Source: Arenibacter troitsensis (GTDB lineage Bacteria; Bacteroidota; Bacteroidia; Flavobacteriales; Flavobacteriaceae). From it: 64,000 nt of DNA. The stretch covers positions 1 to 64,000 of the forward strand of contig NZ_FXAO01000011.1 in NCBI RefSeq assembly GCF_900177645.1, in the 5' to 3' direction. The notes beneath the pieces are model-generated. The model did not search any database. It worked only from the letters and a program-made list of their open reading frames with translations, and was not told the DNA's origin. The position numbers were made by a program, and so were the translations under genes. This document shows, one piece after another, positions 1-9,566 of the stretch; position 1 is the first letter of the stretch; every line of letters begins with the position of its first letter.

Positions 1-205
1 AAAGCGATGCCGCTTAAACATACCATGGGGCATTAATCCAAATTTCTCTGGGCTATTCCCCAGTACAGGGCAGATTCTATACGCGTTGCGCACCCGTGCG
101 CCGGTCGCCGGCGGATAAGCAAGCTTATCCCCGCTGCCCCTCGACTTGCATGTGTTAGGCCTGCCGCTAGCGTTCATCCTGAGCCAGGATCAAACTCTTC
201 ATCGT
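1..205 (-). rRNA. 16S ribosomal RNA, 5' part (cut by window edge)
   Basis: Read on the minus strand, 180-200 contains the universal bacterial 16S start signature (the 27F primer site, AGAGTTTGATCCTGGCTCAG), followed by GATGAACGCTAGCGGCAGGC and the V1/V2 stems. Alignment of TGAAGAGTTTGATC with the E. coli 5' end puts the mature 5' end near 205. About the first 205 nt are present and the gene continues leftward out of the window, presumably followed by the rest of an rRNA operon. The V1/V2 text is of Flavobacteriaceae type; genus assignment would need a database search. Confidence 0.97.
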
Positions 206-376
206 TGATTCTTATATAAATTCGATCAACCCATAAAAGCTGTTTCCCGGCCCGTTATTTCGATTTCTTTTTCTGCACCACATCCCCGTTCCCAGGAATG
301 TGGCACGCTGTCTTTACAATATATCAATGAACTTCTTTACTTCTTTTTTTACTCTCGCTCTTTCTCTAAGCGGGTG
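206..376 (-). other. rRNA operon leader (transcribed spacer upstream of 16S)
   Basis: This is the stretch between the mature 16S 5' end and the upstream promoter. On the minus strand it contains GTTCATTGATATATTG, a motif that recurs upstream of flavobacterial 16S genes. Next to the gene is an inverted repeat, GTTGAT/ATCAAC (about 205-231), that may help form the processing stem. No open reading frame is credible here. Confidence 0.6.
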
Positions 377-409
377 CAAATGTAGGATACTTTTTTTGTT
401 TACACAAAA
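377..409 (-). promoter_or_regulatory. rRNA operon promoter (Bacteroidota type)
   Basis: On the minus strand TACATTTG (377-384) is a perfect match to the -7 consensus TAnnTTTG. TTTTG (405-409) lies 20 nt upstream as the -33 element. Transcription would start near 368 and read through the leader into 16S. The A/T-rich stretch at 415-450 on the upstream side could act as an UP-like element. Confidence 0.8.
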
Positions 410-539
410 CCTTTTTCGAATTATTTTTAAAAGATTTTTTAATCGACCTGTAACAAGCTGATTTGCAGCTAAAATATTAAAATAATTTTTTATGCATTTT
501 CAAAGACCTCCCTAAAAACTCCAGAAAATAAACATTGAA

Positions 540-2528
540 CTATGAAAAGAAATTCCAAACCAATCCAAATCGAATCACAAAATCCCTGTAAGGATAATTG
601 GGAGCAGCATAAAAATTGTTGCCGGAAAAAGAAGAGTTGAAGTGTTCGGCCTTTAAGAATATCCTAGTCTGCTGTACCCGGGCATTAATAAAAAAGTCCA
701 GCATGGGAAAACCACCCAATTCCTCCTGGTTCTGTAAATAGAATTCCCCCAACACCGGATTATAGGCATCCGCTTTATAGGAAGTAAAATATTTAAGGGT
801 TACCCCTGTTTGGAAGTATAGGGCCTTTTTAAACCCGAAGTTAGAATAATACAGGGTGTTTCTTGTAACCAGCTGTGGTACGTTTAAAACATTATTGGTC
901 TGGGACACATCCTGATACATTACCGTATTGTTCAGTGCAAATCCCTTCCATTTAAATTCCTTTGCATATTTGACCTTAAGTATATTGATGGTACTACCCT
1001 CCTGAAACGGTCTAACAAATGCCTGCTCCTCTCCTTCAACCAAAGTTTCTGCCGGATCCGAAGCAAAGTAGGTGTAATTGTCCAAAGAAGTGTATTTCGC
1101 CATTAGATTGCCAAAAAACCTGGATTCCAGATCAAACTGAAAACCATTATTGTTTATCTTATTAAAGTCCCCCGTATGTTGCCAGTTATAATTACTATAA
1201 TCACTTTGATATAAAAGGAAATTAAAATTGGGCATACGTGAGGATGAGTGTATGGAAAATTTAAGCTTGTTGTTCTTGTTAATGTCATAACTGGCAAAGG
1301 CATCCAATAAATTTCCAGACAGGTCCCCCGAGATATTGACCTGTGCGGCCCCATTTAACTGAAAACCACCAATTTTCTTTACATATTTGGCCCCGGCAGA
1401 GATTTCATCGCCACTTAACTGGCTTTGGATAAGCTGGGTTGGCGTTTGCAGTACCGAATTAAAAAAATAGTTGTAGTGGTAATGATTAATAAGTCCCGTC
1501 AACACCCCTAACGTCTTATTGGAAAATTGTGCATAGACCTGATTATAGGTTGTTTTTAAGCTTGCCTTATCCGAAATACTTGAATCATAGCCATCCCCAA
1601 AATAATCGTTTTGGGCGGTTTGCTTATACTGATAGTATTTGGTCTCATAATTAAACTCATGCCCAAGCGCCAAAGAGGTTGTCCTGGTCTTACCAGAATC
1701 CAATTTACTGCCAAATAAAAGGTACTGATGATCCAAATAATACCTTTTCCCCAATAGTCGGTTGGTGGCATCGGAAAAAAGCACATCCAACCTGGAACGA
1801 TCACTAAAATCGGAATCACCGGATTCAAATTGCAATTCCTTATTGGACAATCCACCATTTTCCTCAAACAAAGAATTTTGGGCCGCTCCATGCGCCCTTA
1901 AATTATAGCGCTTATCCTTAGATTCATAGTTGGCCGTCATCTTAAAATTACCCGACTCCGCTTCACTGTATTGATATTTCCCCAAAGATCTAAAACCCTT
2001 ATATCCGATAGAAAAATTTAATCTTCTCGAGGTATTGAAAGCCAAGAGTGCATCCAGAAGCTGTCCTTGCTCAAAAGTGGTCTTAAACATGAGGTCGCTC
2101 ATTGGGGTTGCCACATTGTAATAATCAATGTCCCTAACCTCCATATAGCTATAATGCTTCGCACTGGCACCCAGTTTAGGGTAGGTATCCCTTACATCAA
2201 AATTAACCCCCAACTTATTGTACGTTTGTCCTACATTGGCAAAAGGCATCAATTCAAAATCGTCCCTTCTCAAAAAATTGTACTTATATTCCTTTTGAAT
2301 GGAGATTGTTGTATCCAAAAAAGTAGTATCCCTTTCGTAATTTATAATTTTGTAATCCCTAATAGTCACCTCCTGACCCTTATCATCCCCATTTTTTTTT
2401 GGCGGAAGGTTTCGAACTCTACGCTCCTTACCAGCCTCACCGTCGTTACTTGATGGGGGAATGGAATTTTCCTGTGCACTAATGGCCTGACCAAACAACA
2501 CTATAAAAAGTGTCAACAAATATCTCAT
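540..2528 (-). CDS. Putative outer-membrane porin (Porin_10-like)
   Basis: A 662-residue protein with a cleavable signal peptide (hydrophobic residues 3-17, then AISAQ). The polar N-terminal region is followed by a long alternation of aromatic and polar residues typical of an outer-membrane beta-barrel, ending in WNFFS with the usual C-terminal aromatic. The composition and the position beside rnhB match the flavobacterial 'putative porin' family. I infer a general channel or transport role; no substrate is indicated. It is the only gene between the divergent rRNA promoter and the rnhB spacer, and has its own promoter directly upstream. Confidence 0.75.
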   Translation of the reverse strand: MRYLLTLFIVLFGQAISAQENSIPPSSNDGEAGKERRVRNLPPKKNGDDKGQEVTIRDYKIINYERDTTFLDTTISIQKEYKYNFLRRDDFELMPFANVGQTYNKLGVNFDVRDTYPKLGASAKHYSYMEVRDIDYYNVATPMSDLMFKTTFEQGQLLDALLAFNTSRRLNFSIGYKGFRSLGKYQYSEAESGNFKMTANYESKDKRYNLRAHGAAQNSLFEENGGLSNKELQFESGDSDFSDRSRLDVLFSDATNRLLGKRYYLDHQYLLFGSKLDSGKTRTTSLALGHEFNYETKYYQYKQTAQNDYFGDGYDSSISDKASLKTTYNQVYAQFSNKTLGVLTGLINHYHYNYFFNSVLQTPTQLIQSQLSGDEISAGAKYVKKIGGFQLNGAAQVNISGDLSGNLLDAFASYDINKNNKLKFSIHSSSRMPNFNFLLYQSDYSNYNWQHTGDFNKINNNGFQFDLESRFFGNLMAKYTSLDNYTYFASDPAETLVEGEEQAFVRPFQEGSTINILKVKYAKEFKWKGFALNNTVMYQDVSQTNNVLNVPQLVTRNTLYYSNFGFKKALYFQTGVTLKYFTSYKADAYNPVLGEFYLQNQEELGGFPMLDFFINARVQQTRIFLKAEHFNSSFSGNNFYAAPNYPYRDFVIRFGLVWNFFS

Positions 2529-2546
2529 GCTATAAACTTACGTTGA

Positions 2547-2554
2547 CAAAGTTA
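2547..2554 (-). promoter_or_regulatory. Porin promoter -7 element
   Basis: On the minus strand TAACTTTG matches TAnnTTTG exactly and ends 18 nt before the porin ATG, giving a leader of about 12 nt. The -33 element is weak (TTTC-like). Confidence 0.55.
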
Positions 2555-3075
2555 ATTTTTTTGTCCTTAATGAAATGTGAAAGTTTAAAAAACAGGCAAA
2601 CAACACCTTATCCCCTGCTTCATCTCTAGCAATAGTAGAGGTAGCCCAACTATAATTGGATAGGCATACCAATTTGGAAAGCCGGAAACTGCAGCTGCTG
2701 GAGTGGCCACAAGCTGGCAATCCAACAAACTTTTAGAAGTCCGCGCCTCCATTTCCCTAATGTAAAGTGAAATCAATTTTTGGGGTCCAATAACCTACTT
2801 CCAAGGTGTGGTAACCGTACTTGCCAAAATAGACAAGTCATAATCTACCTTAGACGACCAAATGCTATCCTAATTTTAGAAATAAGAAGCCATACATGAA
2901 CTAAAATATTATACCACCGAGAATTTGTTCCCCATGGGTCTTCATCCCCTTTATAAATTTTTATATTTGACACCAGTTAGAGATAAACATTGGCTTTGGT
3001 CCGGATTGCCTTACGGACAGCTAAAAAGATTGGTTAAGTATTTCCAATCCCAAACAACATTAGAACATTACATAA
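2555..3075. other. Intergenic region between porin and rnhB
   Basis: About 520 bases between divergent genes. The minus strand around 2540-2840 has overlapping open stretches in two frames with partly protein-like wording (for example TSTIARDEAGDKVLF in one frame and SGFPNWYAYPIIVG in another). That could be a decayed coding sequence with frameshifts, but I recognise no family. No RNA gene or clear promoter was seen. Confidence 0.3.
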
Positions 3076-3672
3076 ATGTTAAAAGCCTTTTACAAATATG
3101 AGTTGGAAGCCGGAACGGATGAAGCCGGTCGGGGTTGTTTGGCAGGCCCCGTAACTGCTGCAGCCGTTATTTTACCACAAGATTTTTCCAACGACCTCCT
3201 TAACGACTCAAAAATTTTGTCCCCTTCTAAAAGGGATCTACTTAGGCCAATAATTGAAACTAATGCCACCAGCTTTGGAATTGCACAGATTTTCCCAGAT
3301 GAAATAGACAAAATCAACATCCTGAACGCTTCCTTTTTGGCAATGCACAAAGCATTGAATCAATTAAACACCAACCCTAAATTTATCATTGTGGACGGCA
3401 ACAGGTTTAATCCTTACCAAAACATCCCCCACGCCTGCATTGTAAAAGGGGATGGCAAATACCTCAGCATCGCAGCTGCTTCCATTCTGGCCAAAACCTA
3501 TAGGGATGCCTATATGGAAAAAATTCATTTAGAATACCCTATGTACAACTGGATAAAAAATAAAGGTTACCCCACCTTGGAACATAGGGAGGCCATACGT
3601 AAGTACGGCATCACTAAATATCATAGAAAAACTTTTAGACAATTACCAGATCAATTAAAACTGGACGTTTAA
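3076..3672 (+). CDS. rnhB: Ribonuclease HII
   Basis: A 198-residue enzyme that cleaves the RNA strand of RNA-DNA hybrids and single ribonucleotides embedded in DNA. The N-terminal [14 protein letters not shown] carries the first two catalytic acids (Asp15, Glu16). IIVDGNRF carries Asp107, and the [14 protein letters not shown] block follows. The C-terminal block ([11 protein letters not shown]) is also standard. Length is normal for bacterial RNase HII. It is 29 nt from the next gene's ATG and probably co-transcribed with it. Confidence 0.96.
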   Translation: MLKAFYKYELEAGTDEAGRGCLAGPVTAAAVILPQDFSNDLLNDSKILSPSKRDLLRPIIETNATSFGIAQIFPDEIDKINILNASFLAMHKALNQLNTNPKFIIVDGNRFNPYQNIPHACIVKGDGKYLSIAAASILAKTYRDAYMEKIHLEYPMYNWIKNKGYPTLEHREAIRKYGITKYHRKTFRQLPDQLKLDV

Positions 3673-3701
3673 AAATCCTAAATTTGTTCAAAGCTTTATT
3701 T

Positions 3702-6161
3702 ATGAAATTGAAATTACTAGCGATACTCGTTTTACTATTGATCGGATGCACAGAACAAAGCTCTAAGACCTCACCAATACTGCACTACGTTCCTCAGAAT
3801 AGTGCCATTATAATAAAAATAAACGACAAGCCCTCATTTTCCAGTGAATTGGAGAATAGTGACCTCCTCAAAACCTTATCTACTACCGCTGCTTATAACT
3901 CCGTTCTGGAAAAATTGAAATCCTTAAAATATATTCAGCCTAATGGCGAGAGTATTTTGGCCTTCGTGGAATTAGGGAAGGCAAATTTTGAATTGCTGTT
4001 GATTACCCGAAACAGTGATGATCTTTTTCAAATTGGGGAGGGCAGCGATAAGGTGGTCGAAAACATAAGCTATGAAGGCAAAAGCTTTGACCGCTACACT
4101 GTGGACGGGGCCAATTTCTTTTCCACCGTTTTGGACGACAAAATTATAGTAAGCTCCGCGCAAATGTTGATCGAAAACATACTTCGCAATGACCAAGATT
4201 TACCGGTAGACGAATCTTTAAATAAATTGTACCAAATATCCAACAATCAAAGTAGTGCCAATTTATTTATAAACACAAACAAAAGCAACCCCTTGCTTAA
4301 CCATATTTTGTCTGACGGACATAAAGTTGATATTTCCAAATTTACGGACTGGGTATCCCTGGATTTTAACACCAACAAGGACCATCTAAAACTAAATGGT
4401 ATAAGTATGGCCAACGATTCTATAATAAACTATAGTAATCTATTTAAAAAAAGCCATGCACTAACCCCAAGGACACCGGCTCTGGCCCCGATGGCCTCCG
4501 ATGCCATTTTGGCCTTTACTTTTGACAATTACGAAAACTTCGCCTTGAACCAAAAAAGATATTTGGACCGCTCCGTAGTCATAGACACCACCTTTAAGGC
4601 AGTGGAAGAAATCGGATTTGTGTATCTGAACAATGAAAAGGCGGTCATACTGCACACCTATGGTTCCGAGAATATCCTGAACTTTCTGGATAAACTGGAA
4701 AAAGCTTCGGAAGATTACCAAGGCAATGAAATTGTTGGACTCTCCAAGTCCGACTTCCTTAATCATTATTTCAATCCACTGATACAAGATTTTGAAGCCA
4801 ATTATTATACTATTATAGAAAATGCATTTGTGTTCTCCCCAACTCCGGAGACCTTAAAAACCTTTATTGGAAATTTCAAAAATGTTTCCACTTTTGAAAA
4901 AACATCGGTTTACAAAACAGCAAAAGAACAACTGGCAGACGAGTCCTCCATGCTCTTTGTTGCCAATGCCGATGGTATTGAATATTTCTTGGAACAATAC
5001 ATGGACAAGGACATCGTTAAGAACGTTAAGACCAAGGAGCTATCCGAGTATTCCTTTGCAGCTCAAATGGTCGTGGATGACAATTTTCACCACACCAATG
5101 TACTTTTCCAAAAAATAGCCCACGAAACCACGCTCAACAAAACCATTCCCTATTTCACCCTGCAGTTGGACACGGAAATAGTAACACCTCCACAATTTGT
5201 AAAAAACCATAGGACCAACAAGGACGAAATTATAGTTCAGGACCGCGACAACAACCTCTATCTCATTTCAACGGACGGGAAGGTAATTTGGAAAAAACAA
5301 CTAAGTGGTAGAATCCAGGGACGTGTGGAACAGGTAGACCTGTACAAAAATGGAAGATTGCAATTGGCGTTCACTACGGACAACCAATTTATGATTGTTG
5401 ATAGAAATGGTAAGGATGTGCCCCCCTTTACCTTCACCTTTGAAGGAGGCAATTTAAACCCTTTGGCCGTATTTGATTACGACCGCAAAAAGGATTATAG
5501 GTTTTTGGTCACCCAAGGCACAAAACTATTTATGTATAATAGCGCGGGACAGATAGTAAAAGGATTTAAATACACTAAGGCAGATAATCCCATTCTGGGC
5601 ACACCCAAGCATTATAGGGTTGGAAAAAAGGATTATTTGGTCATGAAACAGGAAGGTGGCGAATTAAAAATATTGTCCAGGACCGGTGATACCAGGGTCA
5701 ATGTTTCCAATAAAATAAATTTTTCCGACAATGAAATTCTCCTTCATAAAAACAAGTTCACGGTTACCGACACCAAAGGCCATCTTTTCCAAATAGATGA
5801 AAAGGGCAAAACAACCACCGCCAACCTAAACCTACTCCCAGACCATGGTTTGGATGCCACTAGCAATACCCTGGCCATTATGAACGACAATGTACTGACC
5901 ATAAGGAGCAAAAAAGTGGAATTGGACCTAGGGGTATATTCGAAACCGAAGATTTTCTATTTGAACGACAAGATATATATTAGCGTTACGGATATACAGA
6001 ACCAGAAAATTTATCTTTTCGACAGTCAGGCCGAAGCCATTTCCAACTTTCCCGTTCCTGGGAATTCAAGTATTGATCTCATTGATATGGACAACGACCA
6101 TAAACTGGAGCTTGTAGCAAAGGACCAGGACAATTCCATTATTGTATACAAAATCAATTAG
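3702..6161 (+). CDS. Large lipoprotein with C-terminal beta-propeller-like region
   Basis: An 819-residue predicted lipoprotein. The N-terminus (MKLKLLAILVLLLIGC) is a lipoprotein signal with its Cys at residue 16. I start at ATG 3702 because the upstream in-frame TTG at 3684 would put extra residues before this signal. Residues to about 490 resemble a substrate-binding-like DUF3352-type region. From about 500 on there are beta-propeller-like repeats (DGKVIWKKQL, DRNGKDV, NSAGQIVKGF), ending in a DMDNDHKLELV motif. It follows rnhB closely, as seen in other Flavobacteriaceae. Function unknown. Confidence 0.7.
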   Translation: MKLKLLAILVLLLIGCTEQSSKTSPILHYVPQNSAIIIKINDKPSFSSELENSDLLKTLSTTAAYNSVLEKLKSLKYIQPNGESILAFVELGKANFELLLITRNSDDLFQIGEGSDKVVENISYEGKSFDRYTVDGANFFSTVLDDKIIVSSAQMLIENILRNDQDLPVDESLNKLYQISNNQSSANLFINTNKSNPLLNHILSDGHKVDISKFTDWVSLDFNTNKDHLKLNGISMANDSIINYSNLFKKSHALTPRTPALAPMASDAILAFTFDNYENFALNQKRYLDRSVVIDTTFKAVEEIGFVYLNNEKAVILHTYGSENILNFLDKLEKASEDYQGNEIVGLSKSDFLNHYFNPLIQDFEANYYTIIENAFVFSPTPETLKTFIGNFKNVSTFEKTSVYKTAKEQLADESSMLFVANADGIEYFLEQYMDKDIVKNVKTKELSEYSFAAQMVVDDNFHHTNVLFQKIAHETTLNKTIPYFTLQLDTEIVTPPQFVKNHRTNKDEIIVQDRDNNLYLISTDGKVIWKKQLSGRIQGRVEQVDLYKNGRLQLAFTTDNQFMIVDRNGKDVPPFTFTFEGGNLNPLAVFDYDRKKDYRFLVTQGTKLFMYNSAGQIVKGFKYTKADNPILGTPKHYRVGKKDYLVMKQEGGELKILSRTGDTRVNVSNKINFSDNEILLHKNKFTVTDTKGHLFQIDEKGKTTTANLNLLPDHGLDATSNTLAIMNDNVLTIRSKKVELDLGVYSKPKIFYLNDKIYISVTDIQNQKIYLFDSQAEAISNFPVPGNSSIDLIDMDNDHKLELVAKDQDNSIIVYKIN

Positions 6162-6478
6162 GAAAAACAAGGGAGATAATTACCATCCAAAATCACGTAT
6201 AGGAAAAGCTTTTACTATTTTTAAAATAGGAAAAATACCATTTCACTTTATCATTAATCTTACAATACTAGGCTTCCCTAACCTCTGCCGTATTTCTTTT
6301 CCTGTAAACTTTTTCAGTGTAAATGTTAACTATTGGTTTTAATGCACCATTAACACAAAAAAACACGCAAGATATACACCTCTGCAGGCGCAAGACTTAA
6401 ATTTTGCTAATTTTAGTTAATTTACTGACTTAAAGTTGATTGAGATAAAACACTGCGCGAACATTAAAATTAAAGATT
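6162..6478 (+). other. Intergenic region upstream of the OmpA-family gene
   Basis: An A/T-rich 317-base gap. A 66-codon open frame overlapping the end of the previous gene has no start context or recognisable sequence and is not called. No terminator with a clear stem and T-run, and no RNA gene, was seen. Confidence 0.4.
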
Positions 6479-7834
6479 ATGAATCCCTTTAAAATATTCC
6501 CCAAAGTAATTCCAGCTTTTCTATTACTATTCTTCTTTTCCGGTTCCCTACAATCACAAATTTTGAAAAAATTAGGCAAACGGGCAGAAAGGGCTGTAGA
6601 GCGCACCGTGGAAAACAGGGTAGATAGGGAAGTTTCCAAAAAAACCGATGCAGCCTTGGACAGTATATTGGAGCCTGGCAGCAAAGATTCATCTACCTCA
6701 CCTGCTCCCAACCCTACCAATAAGGGCAGTGCCAATGTACCCTCGGGCGAAGGCAATACACGAACTGAAGGCGGTAATTTAAAGAGTGGTACAACGGTGG
6801 CACCTAGTGGCGCCAAAACCATTCAAGTATACAGTAAATTTGATTTCGTACCTGGGGACAAGCCTTTATTTTTTGATGATTTCTCCAACGATTATATTGG
6901 TGATTTTCCATCCAAATGGGACACCAATGGTAGTGGGGAGATAGTCAAGGTAGATAGTTCTACTGAAAAGTGGTTCGAAATTAAGGCAGGTAGCACTTAC
7001 CTCCCCCTTGCCCCTGAACTGCCAGAGGATTATACTATAGAATTTGACATACTAACCTTGGGCCTGGACAAGGATACCTCGAGTCAAGCTTTTTTAGAAT
7101 TAAGCCTAACCGAAAATAAATCCTACGATTGGTACAAGGCAGGTGACAACATTGTTTCTGCTACCCTACCATTCTGTCAATACATTGACGCCAACATTAG
7201 AATAAGAAATAAAATCAACAAAGAAACCCTAATCAATAATTTAATAGAAACTGACATGCGGGCCGTTGTTTTGGAGCAGCCACATATTTCAATTGCGGTA
7301 AACGGGCAACGATTTCGATTGTGGGTTAATGAAAGGAAATATATAGATATTCCGAGATTAGTGTCTCAAGGTGCCTTACTAAAGTATTTGAGATTTTCTC
7401 CAGAAGGCTTGGCAGATGGAAAGGAACGCGTATTTATTAGTAACGTTAAGATTGCCGAAGGAGGAGTAGACCTTAGACGGAAATTGATTTCCGAGGGAGA
7501 AGTCTCCACCAATGGCATTCTATTCGATTCTGGATCGGCAAATATCCAACCGCAATCTATGGGAATCATTCGACAAATTTCCCAAGTTCTACAGGAAGAA
7601 AACGGTATGAACCTCATGATAATTGGACATACCGACGCCGATGGCTCGGAAGATGCCAATTTAAGCCTGTCACAAAAGCGGGCTGCAGCGGTAAAGGAAG
7701 CCTTGGTAAACGTATATGGTATCGCTGACAACCGTTTGCAAACCCAAGGCAAAGGGGAAAGTGAACCTATAGGTGATAATAATACCGCAGACGGCAAAGC
7801 GCTAAACAGGCGTGTAGTTTTCAAAAAAATATAA
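6479..7834 (+). CDS. OmpA-family protein with large N-terminal region
   Basis: A 451-residue secreted protein. The signal peptide ends near SLQSQ. A charged, Ser/Gly/Pro-rich linker (residues about 30-115) is followed by a beta-rich region (about 125-335) that includes FFDDFSNDYIGDFP, resembling a concanavalin-like fold. The C-terminal OmpA domain (about 345-451) shows the peptidoglycan-binding pattern GHTDADGSEDANLSLSQKRA and NRRVVFKK. It probably tethers the outer membrane to peptidoglycan. The next gene begins 31 nt downstream and may be co-transcribed. Confidence 0.85.
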   Translation: MNPFKIFPKVIPAFLLLFFFSGSLQSQILKKLGKRAERAVERTVENRVDREVSKKTDAALDSILEPGSKDSSTSPAPNPTNKGSANVPSGEGNTRTEGGNLKSGTTVAPSGAKTIQVYSKFDFVPGDKPLFFDDFSNDYIGDFPSKWDTNGSGEIVKVDSSTEKWFEIKAGSTYLPLAPELPEDYTIEFDILTLGLDKDTSSQAFLELSLTENKSYDWYKAGDNIVSATLPFCQYIDANIRIRNKINKETLINNLIETDMRAVVLEQPHISIAVNGQRFRLWVNERKYIDIPRLVSQGALLKYLRFSPEGLADGKERVFISNVKIAEGGVDLRRKLISEGEVSTNGILFDSGSANIQPQSMGIIRQISQVLQEENGMNLMIIGHTDADGSEDANLSLSQKRAAAVKEALVNVYGIADNRLQTQGKGESEPIGDNNTADGKALNRRVVFKKI

Positions 7835-7864
7835 CCTTAAACATATCTATCTTAAATCTAAAAC

Positions 7865-8557
7865 ATGAGAACACTTATCTTAATTTATTGCCTTTTCCTT
7901 GTAACCTCTGTCGCTTTTTCCCAAAATTGTAGTAAATACTACCCTATGGAGGAGGGCACAAGCTTTCAATATACGATGACCAACAAAAAAGGGAAGACAG
8001 AAGGGGTTACGGATTACTCTATAACAAATGTTGAAAATACAGGTGGCGTTACCACCGCCACTATGAATATGAAGTTCACCGATGAAAAAGGCAAGGAAAT
8101 TTTGGTTTCCGATTATAAGATCAGTTGTACAGGCGACGTAGTCAAAATAGACTACAATTCCTTGGTGCCGGCACAAATGATGAAACAATATACGGATATG
8201 GGAATGGAAATGGAGATTAGCGGAACAGATATAGAGTTGCCCAACAACCTTAGTGTAGGACAGGGACTAGAAGACGCCAATGTAGCCATAGCCATCAAAA
8301 TGACCGGTATGAACATGAATATTAAAGTAGACCAACTAAATAGGGTAGTGGAAAAAAAAGAAAGTGTTACCACGCCAGCAGGAAACTTTGAATGTTATGT
8401 GATAACCCAAGACAATATTTCCGAGATCATGGGTGTAAAGCAAACCATGCCCTCCAAGTTATGGCTTGCGGAGGGGGTAGGAATGGTAAAGCAGGAAACA
8501 TACAATAAAAAAGGGGACCTTACCAACCAAATGCTACTCACCAAACTTAATAACTAA
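7865..8557 (+). CDS. Secreted TapB/DUF3108-like protein
   Basis: A 230-residue exported protein with a signal peptide ending near VAFSQ. The mature part starts with YYPMEEGTSFQYTMTN and has the repeated beta-strand pattern of small periplasmic DUF3108/TapB-like proteins (VTTPAGNFECYVITQD, LWLAEGVGMVKQETYN). No catalytic motif is visible. It follows the OmpA-family gene and is closed by a strong terminator at 8581. Function unknown. Confidence 0.65.
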   Translation: MRTLILIYCLFLVTSVAFSQNCSKYYPMEEGTSFQYTMTNKKGKTEGVTDYSITNVENTGGVTTATMNMKFTDEKGKEILVSDYKISCTGDVVKIDYNSLVPAQMMKQYTDMGMEMEISGTDIELPNNLSVGQGLEDANVAIAIKMTGMNMNIKVDQLNRVVEKKESVTTPAGNFECYVITQDNISEIMGVKQTMPSKLWLAEGVGMVKQETYNKKGDLTNQMLLTKLNN

Positions 8558-8580
8558 AATCGTGCATTATAATCTAAAAA

Positions 8581-8608
8581 AAACCAAAGCACATGCTTTG
8601 GTTTTTTT
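8581..8608. terminator. Bidirectional intrinsic terminator
   Basis: AAACCAAAGCA (8581-8591) pairs perfectly with TGCTTTGGTTT (8594-8604). T-runs follow on both strands (the A-run at about 8575-8583 serves the minus strand). It lies between convergent genes and overlaps the last codon of lipB. Confidence 0.88.
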
Positions 8609-9326
8609 AGATTAATGGCCTGTCAATCCTTTGAAATTCAGCCTCAAATAAGTTAGAAAAATGTTTCAATAGTCGCTTCTTCACCTCGGCCATATCCACT
8701 TCCTTTTGTCCAAGTTCAACATTCAAAGAGGTAACTGCCTTTCCTTTGATCCCACAGGGAATCATTAGGTCAAAATAGCCCAGATCGGCATTTACATTCA
8801 GGGCAAAACCATGCATGGTTACCCATCGACTAGCGCGAACGCCCATGGCACATATCTTTCTAGCGAATGGTGTGCCTACATCCAACCAAACTCCGGTCTC
8901 CCCTTTGGATCGCTCGGCCTTCAGCCCATAGTCGGCCAAGGTCAAAATCACCATCTCCTCCAAAAACCGAAGGTATTTATGAATATCGGTAAAGAAATTA
9001 TCCAGATCCAGAATAGGGTAACCCACAATCTGCCCAGGCCCGTGATAGGTGATGTCGCCGCCACGGTTTATCTTGTAGAATTTTGCGCCTTTTTCAGTAA
9101 GCACATTTTCATCCACCAGCAAATTACCCATATCCCCGCTTTTCCCCAAAGTGTACACATGCGGATGCTCTACTAATAAAAAATGATTTGGTGTTTCCAA
9201 ATGGGAACCCTCCCTTCTATTCTTTATTTTTAAATCGATAATAGATTTGAACAATTGCTCTTGGTAATCCCAAGTTTCCTTGTAATCATTATGCCCCAAA
9301 TCTTCTAAGAGAATACTTTTGTTCAT
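8607..9326 (-). CDS. lipB: Octanoyltransferase (lipoate biosynthesis)
   Basis: A 239-residue enzyme moving octanoyl from octanoyl-ACP to lipoyl domains, the first step of lipoate synthesis. RGGDITYHGPGQIVGYPILD is the LipB signature, and PCGIKGKAVTSL carries the catalytic Cys and Lys. I chose ATG 9326 (MNKSILLEDLG) because a perfect promoter lies immediately upstream and would exclude the in-frame start at 9359. The gene is convergent with the TapB-like gene, and its stop codon lies in the shared terminator. Confidence 0.96.
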   Translation of the reverse strand: MNKSILLEDLGHNDYKETWDYQEQLFKSIIDLKIKNRREGSHLETPNHFLLVEHPHVYTLGKSGDMGNLLVDENVLTEKGAKFYKINRGGDITYHGPGQIVGYPILDLDNFFTDIHKYLRFLEEMVILTLADYGLKAERSKGETGVWLDVGTPFARKICAMGVRASRWVTMHGFALNVNADLGYFDLMIPCGIKGKAVTSLNVELGQKEVDMAEVKKRLLKHFSNLFEAEFQRIDRPLI

Positions 9327-9330
9327 GGCG

Positions 9331-9360
9331 CAAAGATACAAACTCCGACCATAAACCAAA
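9331..9360 (-). promoter_or_regulatory. lipB promoter, almost abutting the start codon
   Basis: On the minus strand TTTG (9357-9360), an 18-nt spacer and TATCTTTG (9331-9338) make a perfect Bacteroidota promoter. Only 4 nt separate the -7 element from the lipB ATG, so the transcript would be leaderless or nearly so. Confidence 0.75.
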
Positions 9361-9370
9361 CCTCAAAACC

Positions 9371-9526
9371 CTAGTTTGGATTGTTGAGGATGATCAATGC
9401 TGCGATTACACCGGGCACCCACCCGCACAGGGTAAGCAAGAATACAATACTAAAGGAACCGCAACCCTTTCCTATAACGGCCAAGGGCGGAAAAATAATA
9501 GCCAATATGACCCTAAAACAACCCAT
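9371..9526 (-). CDS. YqaE/Pmp3-family small membrane protein
   Basis: A 51-residue hydrophobic protein (begins MGCFRVILAIIFPPLAVIGK, ends ALIILNNPN). It has the two transmembrane hairpins and the IFPPLAV and GWVPGVIAA motifs of the PMP3/YqaE family, which is linked to membrane potential and salt or cold stress. Family length is about 50-55 residues, so it is complete. It lies 44 bp upstream of lipB on the same strand; lipB has its own promoter, so co-transcription is only partial at most. Confidence 0.9.
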   Translation of the reverse strand: MGCFRVILAIIFPPLAVIGKGCGSFSIVFLLTLCGWVPGVIAALIILNNPN

Positions 9527-9551
9527 TTATTTTTGATTTTTGATTGATGCC

Positions 9552-9566
9552 GTCCCTGTGAGGGAC
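9552..9566 (-). repeat. Short inverted repeat in the yqaE-like leader
   Basis: GTCCCT-GTG-AGGGAC forms a 6-bp perfect stem 25 nt upstream of the small membrane protein gene. It could be a leader hairpin or operator; there is no T-run adjacent on the minus strand. Confidence 0.35.

Noticed and set aside
6142-6342. 66-codon open frame after the rnhB-linked lipoprotein
   Set aside because: It overlaps the end of the real gene, lacks start context and has low-complexity, non-protein-like text.
9552-9566. Terminator for a gene left of lysS
   Set aside because: No plus-strand gene exists upstream, and the 6-bp stem has no T-run in the right place.
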